Assembly: GCF_964204645.1 (NCBI RefSeq)
Contig: NC_134032.1
Coordinates: 4,056,916 to 4,120,915, forward strand
Direction: 5' to 3'
Length of the DNA stretch: 64,000 bases
DNA from: Tubulanus polymorphus
Lineage: Eukaryota > Nemertea > Palaeonemertea > Tubulaniformes > Tubulanidae
This document shows positions 1-12,849 of this stretch, one piece after another. Each line of letters opens with the position of its first letter. Position 1 is the stretch's first letter. The notes below the pieces were generated by a model. That model did not search any database. It was not told where the DNA came from and worked only from the letters and a program-made list of their open reading frames with translations. The position numbers and the translations under genes were made by a program.

Positions 1-2870
1 AGTTATAGTTTCATCGTGGACTCTACGAACAGTTTTAGAATTTGCGAGTCCATGGTTTTATAGACTAGGAGTCAGTTTAGTATACTATGAGTCAGTTTTA
101 TATACTAGGAGCCAGTTTCATAGACTAGGAGACAGTTTCATAGACTAGGAGTCACTTTGATAGACTATAAAAAACAGTGTCATTGATTGGAGTTAGTTCC
201 ATAGACAAGAAGTCAGTTCCATAAACTGGGAGTCAGCTTCATAGAATAGGAGTCAGTTTCATAGACACTAGGAGTCAGCTAGGAGTCAGTTTCATACACT
301 AGGAGCCAGTTTCATAGATAATAGGAGTCAGTTTCATATACTAGGCGCCATTTTCATACACTTGTAGCCAGTTACATAGGATACTAGGATACTAGGAGTC
401 AGTTTCATACGCTAGGAGCCAGTATCATAGATAATAGGAGTCAGTTTCATATACTAGGAGCAAGTCTCATGATTATAGGAGTCAGTTTCATATACTAGGA
501 GTCAGTTTCATACGCTAGGAGCCAGTTCCATAGACTAGGAGCCAGTTTCACACGCTAGGAGCCATTTTTATAGATTATAGGAGTCAGTTTCATATACTAG
601 GAGCCAGTTCATACGCTAGGAGTCAGTTTCATAGATTATAAGAGTCAGTTTCATACGCTAGGAGCCATTTTTATAGATTATAGGAGTCAGTTTCATATAC
701 TAGGAGCCAGTTTCATACACTAGGAGCCAGTTTCATAGACTAGGAGTCAGTTTCATATACTAGGAGTCAGTTTCATATACTAGGAGTCAGTTTCACACGC
801 TTGGAGCCATTTTTATAGATTATAGGAGGCAGTTTCATAGACTAGGAGCCAGTTTCATACACAAGGAGCAAGTTTCATATACTAGGAGCCAGTTTCACAC
901 GCTTGGAGCCATTTTTATAGATTATATGAGGCAGTTTCATATACTAGGAGCCAGTTTCATACACTAGGAGCCAGTTTCATAGACTAGGAGTCAGTTTCAT
1001 ATACTAGGAGTCAGTTTCATATACTAGGAGCCAGTTTCATACACTAGGAGCCAGTTTCATAGACTAGGAGTCAGTTTCATATACTAGGAGTCAGTTTCAT
1101 ATACTAGCAATCAGTTTCATATACTAGGAGCCAGTTTCATACACTAGGAGCCAGTTTCATGGACTAGGAGTCAGTTTCATATACTAGGAGTCAGTTTCAT
1201 ATACTAGGAGACAGTTTCACACGCTTGGAGCCATTTTTATAGATTATAACAGTCAGTTTCATATACTAGGAGCCAGTTTCATACACAAGGAGCAAGTTTC
1301 ATATACTAGGAGCCAGTTTCACACGCTTGGAGCCATTTTTATAGATTATAGGAGTCAGTTTCATATACTAGGAGCCATTTTCATATACTAGGAGCCAGTT
1401 TTTATATACTAGGAGACAGTTTCTTACGTTAGGAGCCAGTTTCATAGACTAGGAGTCAATTTCATATACTAGGAGCCAGTTTCATACACTAGGAGCAAGT
1501 GTCATACACTAGGAGCCCAGTTTCATATACTAGGAGTCAGTTTCACACGCTAGGGGCCATTTTTATAGATTATAGGAGTCAGTTTCATATATATGAAGCC
1601 AGTTTCATACACTAGGAGCCAGTTTCATACACTAGGAGTCAGTTTCATATACTAGAAGCCAGTTTCAAATACTAGGAGCCAGTTTCATATACTAGGAACC
1701 AGTTTCATGCACTAGGAGACAGTTTCATATACTAGGAGCAAGTTTCAAATACTAGGAGCCAGTTTCATATACTAGGAGCCAGTTTCATACGCTAGGAGCC
1801 AGTTTCATACGCTAGGAGCCAGTTTCATACGCTAGGAGCCAGTTTCATATACTAGGAGCCAGTTTCATACACTAGGAGCCAGTTTAATACACTAGGAGTC
1901 AGTTTCATATATTAGGAGCAAGTTTCATAGACTATAGGAGCCAGTTTCACAGACTAGGAGTCAGTTTCATACGCTTGGAGCCAGTTTCATATATTAGGAG
2001 CCAGTTTCAAAGACTACGAGCCAGTTTCATATACTATGAGCCGGTTTCATACACAAGGAGTCAGCTTCATAGACCAGGAGTCAGTTTCTTAGACCATAAT
2101 TCAGTTAGATAGACTAGGAGCCAGTTTCATACGCTAGGGGCCAGTTTCATATACTAGGAGCCAGTTTCATAGACTAGGAGCCAGTTTCATACACTAGGAG
2201 CCAGTTTAATACACTAGGAGTCAGTTTCATATACTAGGAGCAAGTTTCATAGACTATAGGAGCCAGTTTCACAGACTAGGAGTCAGTTTCATACGCTTGG
2301 AGCCAGTTTCATATATTAGGAGCCAGTTTCAAAGACTACGAGCCAGTTTCATACACTAGGAGCCAGTTTCATAGACTAGGAGTCAGTTTCATATACTAGG
2401 AGTCAGTTTCATATACTAGGAGTCAGTTTCATATACTAGGAGCCAGTTTCATACACTAGGAGCCAGTTTCATAGACTAGGAGTCAGTTTCATATACTAGG
2501 AGTCAGTTTCATATACTAGCAATCAGTTTCATATACTAGGAGCCAGTTTCATACACTAGGAGCCAGTTTCGTGGACTAGGAGTCAGTTTCATATACTAGG
2601 AGCCAGTTTAATACACTAGGAGTCAGTTTCATATACTAGGAGCAAGTTTCATAGACTATAGGAGCCAGTTTCACAGACTAGGAGTCAGTTTCATACGCTT
2701 GGAGCCAGTTTCATATATTAGGAGCCAGTTTCAAAGACTACGAGCCAGTTTCATATACTATGAGCCGGTTTCATACACAAGGAGTCAGCTTCATAGACCA
2801 GGAGTCAGTTTCTCAGACCAGAATTCAGTTAGATAGACTAGGAGCCAGTTTCATAGACTATTGGAGCCAT
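1..2870. repeat. 20-bp minisatellite array with higher-order duplication
   Basis: A tandem array of a 20-bp unit, consensus near AGTTTCATATACTAGGAGYC, runs from the window edge to about 2870, with variants (TACGCT, TAGACT, CACACGCTTGG) and occasional 17-24-bp units. There is higher-order structure: a run of about 240 bp with the same ordered variants (TTAATACACT, GACTATAGGAG, CACAGACT, ACGCTTGG, AAAGACTACG) recurs near 1875-2110, 2200-2345 and 2605-2850. This implies segmental duplication inside the array. No spacers occur between units, so it is not a CRISPR. No open frame of note crosses it. The left boundary is outside the window. Confidence 0.97.
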
Positions 2871-3119
2871 AAACTCAATTCTAAATTCCAAACACTAAAA
2901 TAGTCAGTGATGGGCACAGGTTTTCTATGTTCTCCCAATAGATACCAGACTGTCTCTATTGGCAATGGGGATACCTCCTAATTTCGCGGTCAATATATCG
3001 AAAATTTTGAATTATTTTAAGCTAACGAACTAGTTTGTTTTTGTTTCGTTAGTAGTATTTTTTTAATATTCATAATTAACACTACTTTTGTTCTGCGCAA
3101 TATTTATTTCTTCAGTTTT

Positions 3120-3634
3120 AATTTTAACATCTGATGGTGGGTTATCAATTAATGGATAGATTTTCTATCCATATCAAAAATAATATTAAAAACCTTATAT
3201 TCTCACGATAATTTTTAACAATCAAATAGTATTTTTGATTCAAAACCCATGTTGTAATCCCATAATGTCTCCCACTAAAAGCTAAATAGCATAATTATGT
3301 TTCTCGTATTTTTGAATCACGAACATTTGCACAATCATATATAATGAATAATGTATTTGAACCTTCATGAATATCGATTGCTATTGCAATTCAATTAAAT
3401 CTAAGTTATCTTTGACGACTTTAGGATTTAATATTATGAACTTTTTATTTTAGTTACAATATCTCAATGATAAATTTTATTAAATTTATATGTAGTGCAG
3501 AATAAAACAATATTATCATAGTAATTTTTAGATATAGTTTCTAATAAATCTAAAATAAAGTGTGTTTTTCCACAATTTGTGAGACCACTTACTAAGGTGT
3601 TATGAGGCTCGAATATAAATAAACTTCTATCCAT
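3120..3634 (-). pseudogene. Polinton/Maverick packaging ATPase remnant
   Basis: On the minus strand an open stretch starts at an ATG (3632-3634) and reads into a P-loop, GLTNCGKTHF (near 3562-3587), followed by a hydrophobic helix. In another frame comes FIIYDCAN (a Walker-B-like segment) and then LAFSGRHYGITTWVLNQ near 3250-3300. This order is that of the FtsK/HerA-type genome-packaging ATPase of Polinton (Maverick) elements. Several stops and frame changes break it, and the last recognisable residues are near 3150. It lies 31 bp downstream of an integrase tail on the same strand, as expected for one decayed element. The remainder appears lost before the minisatellite. It cannot encode a working protein. 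Confidence 0.8.
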
Positions 3635-3665
3635 TTATTAAGATTATGAATTACTTATTTTACTT

Positions 3666-3962
3666 TTAATTTTCCGGATTAGACTTATATTTGACTAAGC
3701 TATATTTTTTACCTCGAATCTTCTTTGTTTTTAAAACCTGTTCTATTTTATAATAGATATTATCTATATAAGGAACTAATGTTACTTCTTCTTCATAGAA
3801 ATAACCTAATATTTCTTCGTTTTGCAAATCATATAACTTATAAACAAATGGTTTAGTTAATATCATTTTTTTTATTTTAATGTGGTAGGTCGGTTCCGCC
3901 CGGATCTGGATAGTTATTAGCTGTTTATCTGCAGTAGGGTTGTTGCTGCCTGGTGGCGCCAT
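3666..3962 (-). pseudogene. Polinton-type integrase C-terminal fragment (chromodomain tail)
   Basis: An open frame of 98 codons on the minus strand. Residues from about 30 onward (KPFVYKLYDLQNEEILGYFY, then EEEVTLV and IEQVLKTKKIRGKKYSLVKY) match the region after the catalytic core of Polinton and related retroviral-type integrases: an SH3-like segment followed by a chromodomain-like end. The catalytic DDE core is missing. The first roughly 30 residues (3875-3962) look unrelated and GC-richer, so the apparent ORF start is a junction artefact. A second, more decayed copy of the same domain lies at 22855-23205 on the plus strand. Both are inferred to be dead fragments. Confidence 0.72.
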
Positions 3963-6900
3963 CTGTTTGTGTTTTGCTACGTTCTTTCCCCTTCCGGGTA
4001 GAATGAGGTAGCATTTAATGTAAATACATTCTGCATATTTGTCGAATGTATGCGTTCGTTTTGATCTTACTGCAGGTAAGCTTTGAGTTTTAATTAGTAC
4101 TGTTAATTATGAGCAATTGAGCTACGTTGTGGGGGTTGTCACTGGGAATATATTGGGTTTTGCTGGGGATGTTTATTCAGGTTAAATACGACAATGGGTT
4201 CCCGCGGTTTTGGCGGGAGTCACCACGTGTTTATGTGTATACTAGTCTAACATCGTCAAAGCCGACAACCTAACATTTGGATGGGAGAAGTCTTCTCGAT
4301 TATTGCCGGGCTACTGAAAAGTCGCCCAATCGCCACTGTATCGCCTTCGCCTCTAGACGAGCCACCGATTACTACAAGCAATTTCTCGTTGGGCGAGGTT
4401 CTTTGCATAGTGTGCAAATGCCGTTTGCAGACTACGTTAGTAATACCCAAGCAAAGAAGAAAACTTTGCAAGATGATGGTGGACGGTTCCTGGTGGATGG
4501 TGTTTCGGTTTTTGGAACTGAACCTAGTGTCATATTAAACCAACACAGTGCACACGATGACCAGGAACGGCCTAGGTTCGGACTTGATGCTGACGCACAA
4601 TTCATAATTAACAGATATGCAAATCCCAGAATTGATTTCGATTGGTCCCAATACTTCATTGAGGTTGATATGGGGATTAACAGGTTCAGACCTAAAAGGT
4701 TAAAAGCTACAGCAACAAACATACCATAACATAATATGAATGTATCATAAAGTTTTACCGATATGATAAATAAACGAACCGCTGGAACGCGATTTAAAAC
4801 GTTATAACCTATTTGATATAAACACCATAACTAATTATATTCGATCATATATTCGTAAATCCTGAATATACACACGTGTGCCCGAGCTTTTAGTGCTTCA
4901 TTGATAATCTAGATCGATATTGTAACGGAATGGCTCGCAACGATCATTCGATAACTGGGTGATCAACAACTGACCATACGACGAGTAAATCCATAACGGA
5001 ATCGCCCACAACGACCAATGTAATAACTTTGACTGTTTTCAATTATTTTTGTTCATAATTTCCGTCTCCTATCAAATTTGATTTCTAACGTCTATCAATA
5101 ATATATCAGGTTTTTTTACTCGCATTATTTGACTTAGCAATTATACCAGACGGAGTATGATTGTTGTCACACGCCTGATGTGCGTTAACTGTGCGTGAAC
5201 CTGCGCGCTCAGGGGGCAAAGACATGGTTGGTGCCATGGCAGTCTTGCATCAATCGAAAGAAGACTGCATGTATTTTGAGTAGATTTTCTATTCAAATCC
5301 GCATTTAAATAGGTTTAGATTATATTAGAATTTTGATTGTAGGTTTATCAGAAGTTTACTTCTGGCAGTTGCAGTTATCGTGTACTCCGAGATTGACGTA
5401 GAAAAATGTGAGTTTTACAGGAAGTCTTTTTGCATAGTTTCACCAGATACTTGTATATATTGAACAAATCACCAAAATTTAATTTACAATGATTATACTA
5501 AAAACTTTCGCGCAATGTTCTTGTAGATTACTTCATTACTTTCAGGAAGTAACTATAGTTGAATGCCACTTTTTATTTTACAGGAATTTCATAGGACTAT
5601 TCTATCGTTTCTTTTACATTTGTTTGTTGTGCTCGTTGTGGAAATTTGGTAAGTCTTCTCACGTTTTGCTTTACCGCACGTCTTTTGGAGCTTCGTTTAC
5701 GCAGATTTTCAAACTATTCGATCGTTGTTGTTTAAACCTCACGGGACCGCAGTCTTTGAAGTTGTGCCTGTACAATGTTAGCCACAAGCAGGACTCCATC
5801 CCGTTTGCCACTCACGAGTGTTATCGAATTTTTCGTTTATATTTATACGATGGAAAACTGAATTACATTGCACAGGTTATGATGCAGTGATACAATTACT
5901 GGTACTACTATTACAGATACCGTAATTTCTATCAGCGTTGAGAAAAGAAGCTTGGACCAGTTTGGCCATATGATGAAAGAATTGACAAAACGCATCAGAT
6001 TTTAACAAATACGGCAACCATTGCGGGAAGGGAGGTAGTGGGCGTGTCCTTGATCAGATTGACAGGTATTTAGCACCCAACAGCTATGATGAAATTACTT
6101 TCTATGCGATGATTATACCTTGCAACAAACCTACACCAACTTTCTATGCTTTTAAAGCCATTGCAATGCTATAGACAAATACGTGTATTTCGATCTATAA
6201 CTTCAAAAGACAATCTTCAATGTTTAACCGGAGTTAATTACTTTTTTTGACCTTTTTACTTAACTGGAAAACTCAATATCCTTAGATCAGTTATAGAACC
6301 AACTTAGATTTTACAGGTCCTGTGTTGTAAACGGTTATAGAACCAAAGCATAATTCCGCTGGCCTAATGCTGTTGGAATGCTGTAGAACCTGAATGAGTT
6401 AAGACAATGGTCTCAAGTTGTTAGGTTTGGTTATGAAACCAAAATTTCCTTTATTAGGTTTTAAGTTGTTAACTGGTAAAAGTACCAAAGCATCTCATTA
6501 ATTGTGGGTTTGTTTTATTTAATACATATATATCATTTTATTGGCAGGTTAAATTTATCACATGAAATTCAAGCTTAAAATCCCGTACTAGGTGCTGTAA
6601 AGTGCACGATGATTGTTACGATCGTATTAGCAACAACGAATGTAAAAGCAAGAGTTTTTGGGACATTCTGTTTACTTCAGTTTATCTGAATAGATACGCG
6701 TGGAAAATGCAAAATGGCGCGATCATTTGCGGTACGTATATCTAACCAGATATATCTTAACGGCGATAGTGCCGATCACTTAAACCCGAATGTTGCACTT
6801 AGCGTTTTGAATTTTCCTACTTTACTCAAATTCAATATAAGATAAGTATACTGACTTTTACTCGGTGCATTTTAGGAGAACATTGACAACACAATCTGAA

Positions 6901-9900
6901 TTGAACATAACGTTGAAAATAAAAACAGCCTGAACCCTTTCGCTGGGGACTATTTGAATACTCCACGAGCAATAAATCTGTGTTTATATTGATTCTGATT
7001 TCAAAATTAATTCATATGCTTTTTAATGAAGAAAGACTCATCAAACTAGTATCGGTTATGATGCTAGTAGTAAGAGCTATAAACGACGATAAAATGTTTG
7101 GTACAAAAAGTTTGAACATCACGGTAACCAGTGACTTGATAGATCTCGATGTTAAATTTACTTCACGTCTTTTTTTACATAAAGTAGTTTGATAACAATA
7201 GAAAACATTTTTAAGCACTTTTAGAGTAGTAGAGCATTTCAACGACTGTAAGACAACCGTCGAGCATCCTGATAACGTTTTAGCAGCCAGGTGGCTAGTT
7301 TGACATCTAGTGGAAATTAGGTTAATAGGTCAAGTGTCACGTGTCAGGGGACTTCGTCGATTGCGATCCGATTAACATCGTTACAACCCAAATGATATCG
7401 CCAGTGAAAGGGTGGAACAGATGATATGAAATTCGACACGTAAAAAAGTGCCACGTGTCGTTGAGCTAATAGATTATTCGGCGTTTGTGATTTAGCTCGC
7501 GAGATCTTATGATTCAATTCCATATTAAGAGCATTATGCTTTTCTGAAGATTCTTTTGAGTTAATTCTAAACGTCGAGATGACTATATAATGATGAAGTC
7601 GAAACGTGGAATGAAGTATTACCTGGAAAATTTTGAAGACGCTTTAAGCCGCATCTAACAGCGAACTCTGTGAATGTGTTAATCAATTCGATAATTAACA
7701 ATATATATTATATTTTCTACTAGAAGCAAGAAATAACAGATGTGATATGGTACTGTGCCAATGCGACAAGACTGCCGCCGAGTGCTTCAAGAAAAACTTA
7801 CGATTTTACAACCCGGCCAGAAAATCGTCGAGTCAATTGGATCTGCAATTCATCCACGCTTTACACTAAAATGATGACTCATTTACGTCAAAATGTAATA
7901 TTTTGCCATAAATACATATTAAGTCTATGTCACCAGGTCATCATTAAACGTTTGTTTGCGTCTCTAGTGACAATTCAATTCAAATCTTTATTGATCCATA
8001 TGTTGAACAACGCATATAAGATTCCCAAATTCAATAAAGTTACAAATTTCGAAATAAGAAAACACAACATACGAAACACATGCGTAATTTATACACCAAC
8101 AAATGACTATGTCTACTTCAACCCAGACTCAAGAGGATCGAGTTGCAGTCCCCCGGCTGCGATTTAGCCCGGCCAACCTGCTACCCAATTGCCAAATTTC
8201 TTAAAACTTCGATTTCAAATTCGCAATCCCACGTTAGCTTATCCCAAAAATTCTACATTTTTTTCGCGTCAAATAATTCATTAAAATTGATTTTCTTGTT
8301 ATTTCTGCTTTTCTAAATGGAGGTAGAGATAAAAACTTTCCGCCCTCCGCCGCTTTCAGAGGGCACATGAGAAACGAGGGCATTTTTGCGTGGTTAGGTT
8401 ATCATTCAATGAATTTGTAATCCAATTATTTCTTCCTAAGTGCGAGAATGAATAATGATTTTAGAGATTAGAGAAAATTTTAATTCTTGTGAAAATCGCA
8501 GTGAAACAATGCATCAATTGGTACGCAATTCACAAGTGATGATCATCGACAACAGGCTACAGAGGAGCCTTCGAACGACCTCGCAAAAGTAGAGAACTCA
8601 ATAAGTAACGGAATAAGGAATAAGGAACAAGTAACCAACTTCACTGAGGTATAATAATAATGAGATGAAGAGATACATAAAGATTGATGGTGATGTGATA
8701 CTAGGACTCGATACTGATAGTAACGGGTATCTGTTTGCGCTCGTGGAGAAAAACAGCAAATTATACCTGAGAAAATATAAAAATCAACAGAAACTGATAC
8801 GTAGATGAAAATATCACTGATATCCGGTCTGGAGACTGTGGATCCCAATATCTATATACAGTCATTAAGAGACGTTCATGTTTTACGTTTACTAGAAAAC
8901 CCTGAAAACAGTTTGATTGATAGAAATATCAGCTCCCGGATGGAGGTTACTCTTTCAAATGTTAAGATGTCGACACACGGGGACGCATGTTTATTTACTG
9001 TTACGAGACTCATAGATTGTTGTTTCTAACAGCTGAAGCGGAACTGATGGGATTTATCAATATAAAGGATTGTGGACTAACATTTTATCCATGTGCTGGA
9101 CGCCCGTGTGTTATTAGTGATGAACATGTATTACTATCGACAAACTCTAATACTTATTACAGATGAGCTGTTATTAGTATCAGATATAATGATCACGTGC
9201 ATAGTACTGAACTCTACAGACAGTATGACATGCGAGATACATAAAGTGTGTGACAGTAACACTGTAGTTATTCACTGGGATAACAGTAATAATCAGCACT
9301 CACTGAGACTCTACAATATAAACACTGTATTAACTCCCCCGATTTAGAATCGAAGTCTAAACCGGTTTTAGGGTTCCAGAACAGCGTGTATACAATGAAA
9401 TGCTACTCGTAGTCAGCCGGTCAAATGCTGCCCGGCTGTGAAAGGGCACCTTTGTCACAGAAAAGTTTGAATCTTTAGGGCAATCTAAGTCGCTTTGGGG
9501 CATCAAATCTATGCATCCACAAAACATGACAATTTGTTTCTTATATTTTAACCCCAAGTAAAAAGTTGTTCGACTCATTAAAATATTGCAAATGAATTTT
9601 AGGCTAGAAAAAAATGATACTTTGTTTCCCTGTCTGCTGGGCTTAAAAGCTCTGCTGAGCTTTGACCCGGCCGGCCGCCGATCCTATCTATCCATTCATT
9701 TCGGTTATTATTAGTCAAAGAATATGTCATATAACCGATGCGGATACCTACGGATAATTGTTTCCACTCGTCGAAACCATCAAGCCGGATTTCTTAAATT
9801 TCTTTTCTGTCTAAGTATCAGCACCGGACAATCGACGTATGGTTCCGGATCTATCAATGCATACGCAGATCCGTTTTTCCCGGATTTGTCAGTTACGGAT

Positions 9901-10250
9901 TGAGGTCTGATATCAAACGTATATGACCTTTATCCCTTAAAATATGTCACAAATACGAGGTCGGATATTGATATTTACACCCTGCGTCTACCCGATACAT
10001 CACTTTTTTAAAAATCATGATCAGGCTATCTATACCAGACCCGGCAGCGTAGAAATGAACTTGATAACAAATATTATTGGAATTTATAAAATCACCCCGC
10101 CGCTGCCAAGAGACAAGGTATCATTTTTCAGCCTAATGGTTGGGAATTGTGGAACTGTGGAATCAGATCCACATTAATTGCATGAATACCGAAAATCTAC
10201 GTTTGTTGCAGTTTAGCACGGAGTATTATATCCATTTCAATAAGTTCAGT
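3963..10250. other. Region without a recognisable gene
   Basis: I see no gene I can name here. The longest open stretch is 4277-4729 on the plus strand, 150 codons with no ATG at its start and no domain I recognise; its C-terminal half (DQERPRFGLDADAQF onward) is compositionally protein-like. Frames at 5489-5890, 7742-8167 and 9093-9347 look like chance openings. Near 7975-8010 a motif AATTCAATTCAAATCTTTAT resembles the reverse complement of the short-repeat 3' tail of a LINE, so part of 7.97-8.2 kb may be a minus-strand retroelement end. Otherwise this is AT-rich spacer. Confidence 0.4.
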
Positions 10251-10284
10251 AGTATAATACACTATGTGACATAAGTCTGTCTTA

Positions 10285-10840
10285 GGAGAAGCCAATATCC
10301 TGAAAGCCGTTGTAAACTTGGAACTGAAACACTTAGTTAGATGATTCAGAGCCAACAAATTATCTTTAAACATAACTAATTTCATGATTTTTGGTAATTC
10401 ACATGTCCCAAAAAACCAAAAAAGATTGTGATTGACAATGCCAGAATTTCCATCGTCTGAATCTAAATTTTTAGGGGTAATGGTAGCCGACAAACTGAAT
10501 TGGTCATCCCATATAAAATTTATTTCCATAGGGTTTCTTTATAAAGCCCGTAAATGTCTCCCATATCACACCCTCTCACTACTTTTCAGTCCTCTAATAC
10601 TACCATACTTGCAGTATTGTATTATTGTATGGTGAAATACCTACCCAACGCGACTTCATAGACTCAATTTATTACTCAAAAGAGCGGTCCGTATGATATT
10701 CATCAATGCCCCGTTTCTAGCCCACACTCGCCCTCTACTTAAGCAGGGAAATATTTTAGGCCTGGTAGATTTAAATAAATTGAAGGTAGCATCATGTATG
10801 TATAAGCTTAAAAATGGCCTTTTGACAGAAAACTTTAATT
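10285..10840 (+). pseudogene. Non-LTR retrotransposon reverse-transcriptase relic
   Basis: Plus-strand frame 1 carries ANILKAVVNLELKHLV, FRANKLSLNITNFMIF, then SKFLGVMVADKLNWSSHIKF and LPYLQYCIIVW, followed after an in-frame TGA (10633-10635) by NTYPTRLHRLNLLLKRAVRM and LVDLNKLKVASCMYKL. This is the thumb and C-terminal part of a CR1/Jockey-type reverse transcriptase, downstream of the YADD catalytic motif, which is not preserved. At least three stops interrupt the frame (near 10345, 10428 and 10633). The endonuclease and N-terminal RT domains are absent. It is a dead, 5'-truncated copy. Confidence 0.85.
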
Positions 10841-10868
10841 ATATATATATAACCCCCGCGCTAACCAC

Positions 10869-12118
10869 CTAGACGCAATTTGATTTGATGAAAACCTTGC
10901 GTGCTGCCATTACTAAATGCCAGAGTCCAGGTAACAAGAGAATCCAGTCGAACTCATGCGTCGGTACAATATCATACATGGCTGAACACGGATGTTCCGT
11001 GAAATTATTTTCACCGTAAAACGAATTCTTGCATCTATCGCAATGCAATACAATCTTAGTTAAATGACTGACGATCCAAATAATGGCGCCGTCCATTTCT
11101 AGGATCAGCCACGAGCGCAGGTTCCCGCCATATCGTCGAATCCCCGCTCGAAAGCCGATTATACGTATCAGCTCCGCTATACTTTCAAAAGCTATTTGCA
11201 TTCAACATTTCGGGTTCGCCAGTCACAGCAGTTACAGAACGCTCAATCAGTGGAATCCTAGTTGTAAACTCGTCATTTGGCGAGACTGGGAAATCGAGTT
11301 CTTCGACTAACTTTCTGTCTATTGTTAAACGAATGAGTTCGCAACCGCAATTCGTGCAGCTTCTCACAGTTACATCATTTTCCGCTTCACATCCAGAACA
11401 ACGTCTTTTACTTTCGCTCACGCGTACTGCCTGGGTTACTCGTTCCTCATTGTCCAGTCCTGCTTTATTTTCAGAAAACAACCTTTCAAGTCGAGCAGTT
11501 ATTACACAATCCCGCGAATATCTAAACTCGTCGTCTGTTTCCCCCGCGTTATTTATTCGCTCTTTGACGTCATCTGTGACTTCCGAGAAGAGACAATTTC
11601 CAGGTTTCAAGTCGTCACGCGATCGCATTTCTCATCCATTACAATACTGGACGTTATGACACTAACCGGCGTTTTATTCCCAGCTCTTACTGCATACATT
11701 TTTCCGACAACTTGTTCGTTGTCGAACACAAATTTGGCGAGTCTACGGGGTACCTCTGGCTCGATATCAGCCTGGCGTTTTATCCATTTATTTATATATG
11801 TATATGAGCCACCACCGGATGCCGAGCGCAATCGCAATAATGTTTTACTCTGCGACAAGCTATATGCCACGAGATTTTCGCGAAAAGACGCGGGCAGCAC
11901 CCTTCGAGAGTTAATCTGCGCATATATTCCCTTGATCATGCTGCCAAGGTTAACCAATGTTTCGTTGTTGTTTCCCCAGTAAAACCACATAATCCTGAGC
12001 ATAAACGTACTAAGTCCGGTGGCCTTGCTTCAAGCCGTTTTCGCGGGTTATAATCTATGAGTTTGATTATTTCTGAACGCAATTTCTCTTTGTGGCGTTT
12101 CGTACAGTACCGTGGCAA
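10869..12118 (-). pseudogene. Frameshifted transposon-type protein gene with zinc-binding motif
   Basis: Four overlapping minus-strand frames read as one decayed protein when taken in order: 12118-11936, 12002-11607, 11628-11185 and 11201-10869. Visible features are a basic N-terminal part (CTKRHKEKLRSEIIKL), a middle region with GGGSYTYINKWIKRQ, a zinc-ribbon-like CSGCEAENDV and CTNCGCEL, and a C-terminal part with CDRCKNSF, a conserved-looking EFDWILLLPGLWHL, and an aromatic/basic end. The last motif resembles a family of long single-copy-looking ORFs seen repeatedly in lophotrochozoan and cnidarian genomes and usually taken as transposon-derived. I cannot name the superfamily. At least three frameshifts separate the pieces, so this is a pseudogene. 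Confidence 0.55.
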
Positions 12119-12309
12119 TATCAGTCCCTAGTGATTTCACTGTTTCGGAAATAGGATTAGAGAAAACATCATCGGTTTGAGGGGAACCTTTTCCTCCGAC
12201 ACTTCAAACTCTGTTCACTTTGTCGTTTCACCTTTGTCGAAATACTTCACGCATGTCTCGCAGATGAACGAACTTTTTCCGCGAAAATTTCCGCTATTAT
12301 ATTAAAATT

Positions 12310-12455
12310 TGCACTATTTTCACTTAGCCAAGAACGGCGAAATACGCCAGAAATGGCGAATGTTTATATGTGTACCCATGGCAACGAATACTTGAAAACT
12401 TTATGGTAGTTTTTAAAACTTGTTCCCACGTTAATTATTAACAAAAATCATGGTG
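12310..12455. repeat. Dispersed repeat, inverted copy at 40695-40850
   Basis: The stretch with GTGTACCCATGGCAACG, AATGGCGAATGTTT and a following AAAACTTTATGGTAG region recurs in inverse orientation at about 40695-40850, where GTTGCCATGGGTACACA and ACATTCGCCATTTCTGGCG are visible. The distant copy lies inside the larger inverted-repeat element at 39605-41815, so this is probably a fragment of the same transposon family. No protein is encoded. Confidence 0.7.
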
Positions 12456-12849
12456 TTTTTATCGTAGAATATGATAAATGTTATCATTTTTAACACACGA
12501 TCAAGGTCTAAGCCCATATTCAAGTGCTTGCGTCCATGTCAAACAAAGCTGAGACGTTAAAAAAAGGAAATGGAACACCTATATATAACGAATGAAATGA
12601 TGTTAAACGAACTGAAATAAAATTTATTTGCACTAGCCAGCGTTTAAAGGAAAATAAGTGAACCAATACTGGAAATAATCAATCAAGCCATATTTGCGAA
12701 AGGAGTAGAAAGTTTGAACTCTTTCGAGGCGCCATCGTTCAGTCATAAAAGTAGATTGCTAGATTCGTTCTATATACGTTCATCTCCGACAAAGAACCAA
12801 CTCTATTCGCGTGTCCTCGCAGAATTTCTTGGCAATAGTCAAGTATACG

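Noticed and set aside
1..2870. Regular 20-bp repeats as a CRISPR-like array
   Set aside because: Units are contiguous with no unique spacers, and the genome is animal.
4277..4729. 150-codon ORF as a novel gene
   Set aside because: There is no ATG at its start, no splice or promoter evidence, and overlapping frames on both strands are open too; kept only as a remark.
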